This document shows, piece by piece, positions 7,088-13,357 of a stretch of 13,357 nucleotides of DNA. The stretch lies in contig CAYVXE010000114.1 of NCBI GenBank assembly GCA_964455375.1, positions 1 to 13,357 on the forward strand, read 5' to 3'. The first letter of the stretch is position 1. Every line of letters begins with the position of its first letter. The notes beneath the pieces are model-generated. The model did not search any database, was not told the DNA's origin, and was given only the letters and a program-made list of their open reading frames with translations. The DNA is from CAYVXE01 sp964455375 (lineage in GTDB: Bacteria > Zhuqueibacterota > Zhuqueibacteria > Oceanimicrobiales > Oceanimicrobiaceae). A program made the position numbers and the translations under genes.

Positions 7088-7447
7088 TTATTTGATTTTT
7101 TTTATTGAATCAACCAATTCTTTGTCTGTTTTTAGATTGTCAAATTCAACAGGTCGGAAAATTTCTTTAAAAAAAGACCGGTCCACCTGAATGTCATCAA
7201 TATTTGGGTCTTTACCAGGTAAGATAAACACGGTTTGCGGCTTTTCGATTTTTCCCAAAATTTCAACTTTATCCAAAAAGATTTTCTCCCCTTGTTTTTT
7301 ATGTCCCGTCCCTTTTTTTGTTGAACGTTTCGTACTGTCAGACGTCGTTTTTTCGGACTTCGTCTGTGCCGAACAATCTTTCCAGGTCGAAAAACTAAAA
7401 AGGGCGATTCCAGCAATGATACAACTCAAAAGAAATTTTAACCGCAT
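7088..7447 (-). CDS. Small exported protein of unknown function
   Basis: I do not recognise this 119-residue protein. Residues 1 to about 28 form a signal peptide (MRLKFLLSCIIAGIALFSF, with cleavage near CSAQ). Residues 29-55 are a Lys/Ser/Thr-rich low-complexity linker. Residues 56-119 form a compact domain with IFLDKVEILGKIEKPQTVF and a FKEIFRPVEFD segment. No lipobox is evident. The start has GAGG about six bases upstream. It sits directly before the channel gene, about 33 bases away. The short strand-rich domain ('IxGxIEKPQ...PGKDP') might bind a partner in the motor complex or the periplasmic part of ExbD, but this is a guess from context. It is preceded by the repeat-bearing spacer, so it may be the first gene of a second transcript. 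Confidence 0.8.
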   Translation of the reverse strand: MRLKFLLSCIIAGIALFSFSTWKDCSAQTKSEKTTSDSTKRSTKKGTGHKKQGEKIFLDKVEILGKIEKPQTVFILPGKDPNIDDIQVDRSFFKEIFRPVEFDNLKTDKELVDSIKKIK

Positions 7448-7490
7448 AGCTACCTCACTAAAATAAGTCTTTTATAAAATAGAACGCATT

Positions 7491-7645
7491 GTCTTTTCGA
7501 GTCAGACGAATGTCTGACGAGAAATCTGCGCCATGCTTAAGTCAGACCTTTCGGCTCCACTCTGCTACGCTCAAGGTGACAAGATAAAAGTGGATCCTCC
7601 TTAGGTTGACGTACAAGGGCGGCTGCCGGGTCGGGATGACAAGTC
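7491..7645. repeat. Degenerate dispersed intergenic repeat in the 241-base spacer
   Basis: The spacer 7448-7688 has no gene. Read on the minus strand it contains CTTGTCATCCCGA (7643-7631), then CTTGTCACCTTGAGCGTAGC (7583-7564), then AGATTTCTCGTC and CTCGAAA around a hairpin (about 7527-7494). These resemble a non-coding dispersed repeat with 'GTCATCCTGAGCG...' and 'AGATTTCTCGTC...CTCGAAATGACA' that I recall from many FCB-group and candidate-phylum genomes. The copy is imperfect. It splits the otherwise tight operon between the 959-residue TPR gene and the small exported protein. Confidence 0.6.
7495..7524. repeat. Hairpin with GTCAGAC/GTCTGAC arms
   Basis: A perfect 7-bp inverted repeat, GTCAGAC (7501-7507) and GTCTGAC (7512-7518), encloses the loop GAAT. 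Beyond a tandem GA/GA mismatch, four further pairs (TTTC with GAAA) extend it. It is the central part of the dispersed repeat. There is no T-tract, so a classical terminator is unlikely. Confidence 0.7.
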
Positions 7646-7688
7646 TGAGCTTTTCACAGATAGACCCCTCTGCGTTTTCATCAACGCT

Positions 7689-10568
7689 TTACAACGTGCT
7701 CTTACCATTCCGGTTGGACACGTTTGCTGATTGCAATTCTGTTTTTAACGCCTGCACCCGTTTCCTACTTTCAGATATCCAGTAATTATCAATGCTGTTT
7801 TCATCCGCCTGTTTAATATTGGCCTCATAGGTCGTCAAAGCTTTTTGTTTCAACGGCAAAACCGTCTGGAGCAGTTTAGCGTTATAGGTTTTCAAATCAG
7901 GTTCTTTCAAATTTTTGGGACGTGGGGAATCCCAAATGGCCTGAGCAAACTCCTCAAACGCTTGCCCGATCTTAAAGGAAGAGGCCGTGGTCCACTCCGC
8001 CACTTTATAGTGTGCTGCCGCAGTGTATGCTTTAACGACTTCTCTGAATTTAGCCTGTTTTTGTTTCAACCGGCGCTTTAGTTGCCGGGAGAGTTTTATC
8101 TTCCGGAATTGATCAAACTTAATCTCACCAATCATGTACTGTGAATTCGCCGGAAAGTAACTTTCAACCTCTGAATTGTTTTCCTTCACAAATTTACGGT
8201 GTGCCGCAAGAACAAATTGAAAATCCTTAAGTCCTCGGGCAAAATGGCCGGTTTCATACGAGAGCTCGCCTTTTTTGAACGCTGCCTCCAAATATTTATC
8301 CGGATCGTCTGTATAAACCAGTGTATATTCCTCATAATATTTTCTGGCAAAATCGACTTTTTTATTGTTTTCATAACAGCGTGCCGCTGAGAACAGACTA
8401 TTTTTTGCGTAGTCAGATTTCGGTGCAATTTTGTATAATATGAGATAATTCTTCGCCGCATTATCCCAGTCCTGAATTTCTTCACTTAGCGTTGCAGCTT
8501 TATAATAAGCATCCAAACGCCTGGTTGCTAATGGAAATTTTACTGGAAACTGTTCAAAAAGTAAAATGGCTTTATGGAGGTCACCCACCCGCTGATACTG
8601 CAACGCCGCCTCAAACAGCGCCCGCTCGGCAACGGCACTGTCTGCCGTAGACAAGGCGATATCTTCGAACGCTAATGCAGCTTTCTGACTATCTCCGGAA
8701 GCAGCATACTCCTCCGCTTGTTTATACTGCGCAGAGGCCATCAACGTGTTTGCTTTCCGGATGAACTGGATGGAATCGGGGAATTGGTTATAAATTCGTC
8801 CCATCCATTTTTCGACCTCGGTAAAATGTCCTAAACTGAATTCACTTTGTCCGAGCATAAGCAAAGCTTTGGGAGCAAATTTGCCGGTGGTATCCTGTTC
8901 AGCGACTTGCCGGTAAAGTTTTTCTGCCAAAGTAAAATCATTCAAATCATAAAGATTTTTTGCATAATTTACAGCCACTTCAAACCGCAGGGGATTGTGC
9001 GGATAAAAAACCAGGAAGTCATTGGAGGACTGCAGCACCTGTGCCTGACTTGCATTCATGACTTTTACGATTTTGACATGCCCTGTGTCTTCCCCCGGAA
9101 AATTCATCAGAAAAAAATCAACCGAGTCCCGGGACGTGTCGGCCAGAAAAAGTTGGTTATATGCAAGGATCCGATGGTAAGCGGCTTTTTCCCGAAACTC
9201 GGAATCAGGAAACTTCAGCACTAAGTCATAATATCGATTGGCCGCTTCCGAATAGTTTCCGGTATCATAAAAACACTCCGCCAGGTAAAACATAATTTTA
9301 TTGCTTCGATCACCCTTCGGAAAATTTTCCAAATAGGTCTTGTAAATACCGATAGCCTGCTGATACGCCGCGGACTGTTTTGTTTTCTGCGCCATTTGGT
9401 GCGCTTCCGTTCCCAGGGCATACAAATATTTTTCAGCAATTTCAAGGATAGCCGGTTTTTTATCAGGATTCGTGAACTGCTGCATCCAGGGCGACTTAGG
9501 ACCGTATTCGGAGATATATTCCCAGCGTGTGTTATCGGCCTGTTCCTTGTCGCCCGCACGCTCATATTCCGTAACAATTTTATCCAGATAATGCGGCGCC
9601 TGCCACTGCTTGGGATAAAACTCGAGCAGCGCCCGCAAAGATTCTATGGCCTTACTATAGTCATCCCGTTCCTCATAAACAGCAACCAGTTCCTCCATAA
9701 TCGTGCGGGTATAACTTTTATCTTTTTTTTCTGCAAGTATCTCCTTTACTTTCACGGGTCCGCCAAATTCAGCAAAACTAATTGCCGCGTACTTCTCGGC
9801 TTCTTTTATTAAATCGGTATGTAAACCGGCCCGGCTTAAGGAATCGCTTTCCTGAACCATCCTCATATCGTCAATCAACACAAGCAACGTGGAGATTGCT
9901 TCGCTGAAATTATCGTCATTATAATAAGACCAGGCTAATTTATAAAGACTCATTTCGAAAAATGGGCTGTCCCAACTGTCCAGCAAACGCCGGTAATAAT
10001 TTACAGATTGCTTGTAATCACGCTGTTCAAAATAGTACTCACCAATCCGAAAATAAGCTTCTTCGAGAAAGCTCTGATCGTCCGTATCTACTGAAAGAAG
10101 TTTAAAATATTCAACGGCATTCTGCTTGTCGCCTTCTTCCTGGTAACAAACAGCAATTCGGTACAACACTTTATCGCGATAAAGGATTTTCGGAAATTGC
10201 TTCAACAGCTCTTTGGCCATGGCAATCGCCGGGCCAAAATCAATTTTGGGCTCCTGTGGCTTTATTTTTAGCAACCCGCTGTCGAATTGTTTCTGCGCCT
10301 CCTCAAATGTAAACAAGCTGCGTTGATAATCCAGATTCGAGCGCTGTACATACAGTTCAGTCAACTGAAACATTAGATTAGGGGAAAAATCACGCTTGGG
10401 ATAGTTGCCGAGCGTTTTCTCCGTCTCAGTGATGAGCTGTTCGATCTTCCGGAGCTGGTTCATCTCTTTGGCGGGTAACTCCTGGGCAAACAAAGAGGCA
10501 TACCCCCCAAGAATCAGGGTTAGCGAAAAACAAACGAATCGATAGTTGAAGTACGGTTTGAACCTCAT
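7689..10568 (-). CDS. Large exported tetratricopeptide-repeat protein (959 aa)
   Basis: It is probably a periplasmic or outer-membrane-attached scaffold of the ExbBD-driven machine. Residues 1 to about 28 form a signal peptide (FVCFSLTLILGGYASLFAQ). From about residue 95 to 800 the protein is almost wholly helical TPR-type repeats with the W/L-G-Y-A-P signature, e.g. RIAVCYQEEGDKQNAVEYF, AYFRIGEYYFEQRDYKQSV, MFYLAECFYDTGNYSEAA, ALLMLGQSEFSLGHFTEVE. The last 150 residues are helical and charged. No enzyme motif is visible. Similar long TPR proteins accompany Agl-Glt gliding motors (AgmK/GltI, AgmU/GltD). The ATG follows the upstream TPR gene by 16 bases; its ribosome site is poor (AACGGGG well upstream, then a T-run), so coupling to the upstream gene is likely. 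An outer-membrane lipoprotein is unlikely because there is no lipobox. Confidence 0.9.
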   Translation of the reverse strand: MRFKPYFNYRFVCFSLTLILGGYASLFAQELPAKEMNQLRKIEQLITETEKTLGNYPKRDFSPNLMFQLTELYVQRSNLDYQRSLFTFEEAQKQFDSGLLKIKPQEPKIDFGPAIAMAKELLKQFPKILYRDKVLYRIAVCYQEEGDKQNAVEYFKLLSVDTDDQSFLEEAYFRIGEYYFEQRDYKQSVNYYRRLLDSWDSPFFEMSLYKLAWSYYNDDNFSEAISTLLVLIDDMRMVQESDSLSRAGLHTDLIKEAEKYAAISFAEFGGPVKVKEILAEKKDKSYTRTIMEELVAVYEERDDYSKAIESLRALLEFYPKQWQAPHYLDKIVTEYERAGDKEQADNTRWEYISEYGPKSPWMQQFTNPDKKPAILEIAEKYLYALGTEAHQMAQKTKQSAAYQQAIGIYKTYLENFPKGDRSNKIMFYLAECFYDTGNYSEAANRYYDLVLKFPDSEFREKAAYHRILAYNQLFLADTSRDSVDFFLMNFPGEDTGHVKIVKVMNASQAQVLQSSNDFLVFYPHNPLRFEVAVNYAKNLYDLNDFTLAEKLYRQVAEQDTTGKFAPKALLMLGQSEFSLGHFTEVEKWMGRIYNQFPDSIQFIRKANTLMASAQYKQAEEYAASGDSQKAALAFEDIALSTADSAVAERALFEAALQYQRVGDLHKAILLFEQFPVKFPLATRRLDAYYKAATLSEEIQDWDNAAKNYLILYKIAPKSDYAKNSLFSAARCYENNKKVDFARKYYEEYTLVYTDDPDKYLEAAFKKGELSYETGHFARGLKDFQFVLAAHRKFVKENNSEVESYFPANSQYMIGEIKFDQFRKIKLSRQLKRRLKQKQAKFREVVKAYTAAAHYKVAEWTTASSFKIGQAFEEFAQAIWDSPRPKNLKEPDLKTYNAKLLQTVLPLKQKALTTYEANIKQADENSIDNYWISESRKRVQALKTELQSANVSNRNGKSTL

Positions 10569-10584
10569 CAGAAAAAATGCCCCG

Positions 10585-11334
10585 TTACTTTTCAGGAATT
10601 AATTGCAGATACATTGCCCGGACTTTTCCATATTCAGCATACGCACGCCAACGCTTCTGCAGTTCAATTTTATCTAACATTTTTTGTAACTGGTGCATTC
10701 TTGTTTCCAGCGCCGTCACATCTTCCCGTTCGCTAATCAATTCATCGAGTAACAGGTCACGCCGACGCTGCAGCCTCTCCCTTTCTTTCCTCACTGCCGA
10801 TTGTGCACCGCTGTCAAGCACACGAATCGTGCCAACAAGTTGCGCTTCAATTGCGTTCGCTTTGTTCTGCATGGATTGAATATTTTCCTTATCAATGGTC
10901 AATTCGTCCGACGATTTTTCAATAATTTTGGGGAATTCTCTAACCGAGGGTGTTTTGTCAATGATTGCCTGAAATTCATTCACCGCAAAACTAAAATAGT
11001 TCAGTTTCAAATAACACTGACCCAATAAAAAATGAATCTCTTCAAAACTCTGATCATCGGCATACTCGTTTGTCAAATCATTTAAATTCGTAATTGTTTT
11101 CTGGTAATTCCTTTGTTTATAATGACACCAACCTCGGGCTAACAACACTTTGGGGAAATCGTAAAATTCAGGAGTGATTTGAGACAATTTTTCCAGTGCT
11201 TTTTCAAAGCTTGAAAGTTCAAAATACACATAACCGAGGGTCAATCTTGCGGTATCGATGATATCGCGACGTTTTCTACCGCTTTTTGGCAGTTTGGTTA
11301 TTTTTAGGAATTCACTGATGGCCTGACGAATGCT
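10585..11334 (-). CDS. TPR/coiled-coil protein, 3' part downstream of the A10 frameshift
   Basis: This frame is open from the homopolymer (SIRQAISEFLKITKLPKSG...) to the TAA at 10587-10585, giving 249 residues. The first possible start codon in it is a TTG at 11244 with no ribosome site, and the frame upstream of that TTG still reads as TPR-like helix. It is best regarded as the C-terminal part of the protein begun at 11963. Two to three TPR units (TLGYVYFELSSFEKALEKL; IHFLLGQCYLKLNYFSFAV) are followed by a long coiled coil (SAVRKERERLQRRRDLLLDE, then a Leu-heptad helix) and a short tail WRAYAEYGKVRAMYLQLIPE. With the upstream part the full protein would have about 459 residues. It lies 16 bases before the 959-residue TPR gene. 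Its function is presumably structural in the envelope machine. Confidence 0.82.
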   Translation of the reverse strand, partial: SIRQAISEFLKITKLPKSGRKRRDIIDTARLTLGYVYFELSSFEKALEKLSQITPEFYDFPKVLLARGWCHYKQRNYQKTITNLNDLTNEYADDQSFEEIHFLLGQCYLKLNYFSFAVNEFQAIIDKTPSVREFPKIIEKSSDELTIDKENIQSMQNKANAIEAQLVGTIRVLDSGAQSAVRKERERLQRRRDLLLDELISEREDVTALETRMHQLQKMLDKIELQKRWRAYAEYGKVRAMYLQLIPEK

Positions 11335-11963
11335 TTTTTTTTTAATTGAATTAAACCGGTCGTGTACAAACTAAACGGATAAAAATCACTTTTCGAATTC
11401 ACCTGTTGAAAAATATTCAAAGCAAAATTAAGCCCATCCAGATGAAAATACGTTTGACCGGCATAATAACGGGCTTCATCAATTCTTTTGAAATACGGAT
11501 AGTGATTTTCCAGCGCTTTGTAAAACTTCAGACTCTGGTGATAATCTTTGAGTTGATACTGACATTTTTGCAGCCCTAAAATCGCATCGGGCACAAAACG
11601 GTTTTTTTCTATCTCCCGTAAAAGATAGCGAAACATTTTATCGGCGCCGCTGTACACCTGCAGTTCGTACAGACTGTTCCCCAGGAGATAAATAACCTCC
11701 GCCATTTTGGAATAACCCGCATAATTATCCACGATGTTAATCAAATCGGTACTGCATTGCCAAAACTGCTTTGTATCGAATTGTTTACGCGCATGTTTAT
11801 ACAGAGCTTTTGCTTTTTTTTCAACCTCCTGAGGAGAAAGCTTCTGCTGCGGAACTTCCTGTGTGGCTACAAATACAGATTCCACGGGTGCTGTCTTTGT
11901 TTTTCCAAAAGCAGACCCCGAAAGAACCATCAGTGGTATGGAAAGCAGTAAAACGATTTTCAT
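11304..11963 (-). CDS. TPR protein with signal peptide, 5' part upstream of the A10 frameshift
   Basis: The ATG at 11963 begins a clear signal peptide (MKIVLLLSIPLMVLSGSAFG). A TTG at 11987 would add eight residues and spoil its N-region. TPR-like helices follow: KALYKHARKQFDTKQFWQC, MAEVIYLLGNSLYELQVYS, AILGLQKCQYQLKDYHQSL, EARYYAGQTYFHLDGLNFA. In the written frame the protein ends at residue 219 with an uncharacteristic tail, AFVRPSVNS, just after a run of ten A's encoding Lys-Lys-Lys. A -1 shift (or one extra A) would join it seamlessly to the downstream TPR part. It is the first gene of the minus-strand envelope operon and has a good promoter candidate at 12001-12028. Whether the break is a sequencing indel, a true mutation or a programmed slip is not decidable here. 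Confidence 0.82.
   Translation of the reverse strand: MKIVLLLSIPLMVLSGSAFGKTKTAPVESVFVATQEVPQQKLSPQEVEKKAKALYKHARKQFDTKQFWQCSTDLINIVDNYAGYSKMAEVIYLLGNSLYELQVYSGADKMFRYLLREIEKNRFVPDAILGLQKCQYQLKDYHQSLKFYKALENHYPYFKRIDEARYYAGQTYFHLDGLNFALNIFQQVNSKSDFYPFSLYTTGLIQLKKKAFVRPSVNS
11334..11343 (-). other. A10 homopolymer at the frameshift (candidate slippage site)
   Basis: On the coding (minus) strand ten A's follow CAATT, read as TTA AAA AAA AAA GCA. An insertion of one A or a -1 ribosomal shift (A_AAA_AAA context) puts translation into the frame that continues the TPR protein for 249 more codons. Runs of nine or more A's are established sites of RNA polymerase slippage, and they are also error-prone in sequencing. 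Confidence 0.75.
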
Positions 11964-12000
11964 AAAAAATATCTTCACATTGAACAATATTAAGTTTGCG

Positions 12001-12028
12001 ATTCTACATTAAAATTAATTACCGTCAA
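12001..12028 (-). promoter_or_regulatory. Candidate promoter of the TPR/ExbBD operon
   Basis: On the minus strand, TTGACG (12028-12023) and TAGAAT (12006-12001) are 16 bases apart, each one mismatch from the sigma-70 consensus. The predicted start lies about 30 bases before the ATG at 11963 and downstream of the alternative TTG at 11987, or very near it, supporting the ATG start. Confidence 0.5.
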
Positions 12029-12044
12029 ACAACGCCGGTGACGG
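12022..12044 (-). terminator. Hairpin between the PAP2 gene and the TPR operon
   Basis: CCGTCA and TGACGG can pair in a 6-bp stem around an 11-base loop. On the minus strand an AT-rich TAATTAATTTT follows. It lies just after the PAP2-like gene stop and overlaps the -35 of the next promoter. It may be a weak terminator or an operator for that promoter. The loop is long and there is no clean T-run. Confidence 0.25.
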
Positions 12045-12076
12045 ATAAATTACGCAATTCTTTTTAATTAGAAACG

Positions 12077-13027
12077 TTAAATTTTTGTTACATTTTTCGG
12101 TGGAATCAATCTGTTAAAATCCAATTTTTTTTGAAAATACTGCGCGAAATAGTAAATCGGAGGTACGATCAAAATACCGGCAAGGGAATCGACAGCATAA
12201 TGATATTGCATAAAAATAACCGATACAGATAGCGAAAGGACCAGTGGTAACGAAACGTAGCCTACCCATTTTTTATACTTAAACAAATAAATTAAAACAA
12301 TCCAGACCGCTGCAACATGTGAACTTGGAAATGCGGCACCGTGAATACTCGCTCTCGATTGCATGGTCCTGATCAACCGATCAAAAAAACCTGCATATTC
12401 ATGCGTCACATGTAAATAGGCTAGTGTTTCATGAGGACCCCGGGCGGTTAAAAACAGATACGAAAAATAACAAAAGTACATCGCAAAAGAAATTGTAAAA
12501 ACATACGAGTGGAACGTCGTCCGATCTTTTCTAAAATAATGCACAATCATCCCTAAAGGAAAGAAAAAATAGTATGTCCAATAAGAAAAAGCCATAAATT
12601 CCATCAGGTGCGGATTGTAAACAGATTCGACCCACACGGCAGGGTGGACGCCAAACAGCCACAAATCCGTTCGTATCAAATAGGGCTCAAGCCAGAACGG
12701 AAAAAAAATATTGATAATTTTACTAACTTCGAGAAACATAAACGTAAACAACAGTAACGGGTAAATATCCCGTAAAAGAGTTAGTATTTTCGAGTGCGTG
12801 TTTTTCTCAATTCGTATAAGCAACCAAATCGCAGCCAAAACCACGAGATGAGTTAAAATGAATAACGGCCATTTAGTCACAGTATTGTGAAAGAACAACA
12901 AAATGGCAGCGATGCCGCTAATGTAGATAGCGGTCAGAAAATCCACGGGACGAAAACCTGTGAAGAGCTTCTGCACCACCGACTCCTTTACAGACCGATA
13001 TTCAAGAGAAGATACTTTTCTGATCAT
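12077..13027 (-). CDS. PAP2/Aur1-like membrane phosphatase or phosphotransferase
   Basis: This is a polytopic membrane protein of 316 residues from the ATG at 13027. It probably acts on lipid phosphates or transfers a phospho-head group, as in the inositolphosphotransferase/Aur1-like branch of PAP2. Six or so transmembrane helices are visible, at about 30-47, 54-72, 88-110, 145-163, 173-194 and 255-272, with more near the C-terminus. The catalytic motifs are HGAAFPSSHVAAVWIV (His237) and YHYAVDSLAG (His276, Asp280). The first-motif Arg is probably in FLTARGPHE (R196). A TTG at 13066 would add 13 residues, but it has no ribosome site and lies ahead of the predicted transcription start, so I prefer the ATG. 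The gene has its own candidate promoter and is separated from the TPR operon by about 110 bases. Substrate cannot be told from sequence. Confidence 0.86.
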   Translation of the reverse strand: MIRKVSSLEYRSVKESVVQKLFTGFRPVDFLTAIYISGIAAILLFFHNTVTKWPLFILTHLVVLAAIWLLIRIEKNTHSKILTLLRDIYPLLLFTFMFLEVSKIINIFFPFWLEPYLIRTDLWLFGVHPAVWVESVYNPHLMEFMAFSYWTYYFFFPLGMIVHYFRKDRTTFHSYVFTISFAMYFCYFSYLFLTARGPHETLAYLHVTHEYAGFFDRLIRTMQSRASIHGAAFPSSHVAAVWIVLIYLFKYKKWVGYVSLPLVLSLSVSVIFMQYHYAVDSLAGILIVPPIYYFAQYFQKKLDFNRLIPPKNVTKI

Positions 13028-13057
13028 ACGATAAAACCGGTTAAAATTTAAATTCAG

Positions 13058-13086
13058 ATAATACAAAAATAGAGGTCAAAATGCAA
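13058..13086 (-). promoter_or_regulatory. Candidate promoter for the PAP2-like gene
   Basis: On the minus strand, TTGCAT (13086-13081) and TATTAT (13063-13058) are separated by 17 bases. The predicted start near 13051 leaves a leader of about 24 bases before the ATG at 13027. Confidence 0.4.
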
Positions 13087-13357
13087 GGCAATAAAATTGA
13101 TTATTTAAAATCCCGGATTAAATAGCAGTCAAAAATATCCGGAAATTTTTTATACCGATGGGAATAAAGATTAATTCGTTTATTTTAAAACAATTTATCC
13201 GGTACTGTAGAAGGGTAACCTGAATTATTCACAAAATCTTACAGAATAAACCTTAAATTGTTAATGGAATCGTTGCCTTGAAAAATTAGTTTTTAAACGC
13301 TGAGGGCACAAAGGACGCAGAGAAAGGCGATATGTTTTTTGCAAGACCTCGAGATAG
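13087..13357. other. Non-coding right edge
   Basis: About 270 AT-rich bases with no ORF that has both a ribosome site and coding character on either strand. Nothing was recognised apart from the short repeat near its end. Confidence 0.6.
13295..13327 (+). repeat. Short 'CACAAAGGACGCAGAG' type low-complexity repeat
   Basis: CGCTGAGGGCACAAAGGACG followed by CAGAGAAAGG resembles non-coding repeat units with an AAAGG/CACAAAG periodicity that I recall from intergenic regions of diverse bacteria. A related but weaker stretch (ATCACAAAGCACACAAAGG) is at 3302-3320 in the sigma/kinase spacer. Confidence 0.4.

Noticed and set aside
7132..7416. A 94-residue minus-strand ORF in another frame
   Set aside because: It lies inside the small exported protein gene, which has a signal peptide and ribosome site. 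The alternative is a basic low-complexity shadow frame.
12077..13066. PAP2-like protein starting at the TTG at 13066
   Set aside because: There is no Shine-Dalgarno, and the codon lies ahead of the predicted transcription start. ATG at 13027 gives a normal start.
13332..13357. Plus-strand ATG preceded by AGAAAGG at the right edge
   Set aside because: Only eight codons are visible, and the apparent ribosome site is part of the CACAAAGG-type repeat, so a gene start cannot be supported.
1..13357. CRISPR array, tRNA, rRNA, transposase or toxin-antitoxin pair
   Set aside because: None was found by eye. The only regular array is the coding TSGGD repeat, which has no variable unique spacers.

Overview
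The window looks like a metagenome-assembled contig from a Gram-negative, didermic bacterium of the Fibrobacterota-Chlorobiota-Bacteroidota (FCB) neighbourhood. A Calditrichota/KSB1-like lineage is my best guess, but it is an inference. It rests on the gene families present (DUF4097 exoprotein, HEAT-repeat anti-sigma factor, AgmX/PglI-type energy transducer, long exported TPR proteins), moderate AT-rich composition, and an intergenic repeat of the 'GTCATCCTGA...CTCGAAA' type that I recall from many such genomes. No rRNA, tRNA, CRISPR array or transposase was seen.

Left block (1-3170, all minus strand): an ECF sigma factor is followed by a membrane anti-sigma factor with a C-terminal HEAT-repeat domain, then an exported DUF4097 protein built from 18-residue TSGGD repeats, then the first ten codons of a further gene running off the left edge. 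The anti-sigma gene is interrupted by 100 Ns. The two contig ends share exactly 55 bases, so the gap is almost certainly a scaffolding artefact, and collapsing it restores one 317-residue ORF.

Middle (3171-4116): a divergent intergenic region carries candidate promoters for the sigma gene (minus) and for a plus-strand deoxynucleoside kinase. The kinase probably starts at a TTG codon and overlaps the convergent neighbour by 16 bases.

Right block (4101-11963, all minus strand): this is an envelope-spanning, proton-motive-force-driven machine. In order of transcription it holds an exported TPR/coiled-coil protein (split by a one-base frameshift at an A10 tract), a 959-residue exported TPR protein, a spacer containing a dispersed repeat, a small exported protein, an ExbB/TolQ/MotA-type channel subunit, two different ExbD/TolR subunits, and an FHA-like/TM/TonB-C (AgmX/PglI-type) transducer. 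The nearest known parallel is the Agl-Glt gliding and focal-adhesion machinery of myxobacteria (AglR/AglQ/AglS plus GltG/GltJ and TPR proteins). A Tol/TonB-like envelope role is the alternative. One ExbD has Asn in place of the normally essential transmembrane Asp.

Right edge (12077-13357): a separately transcribed PAP2/Aur1-like membrane phosphatase or phosphotransferase, then about 270 bases without a convincing gene, ending in a short low-complexity repeat.
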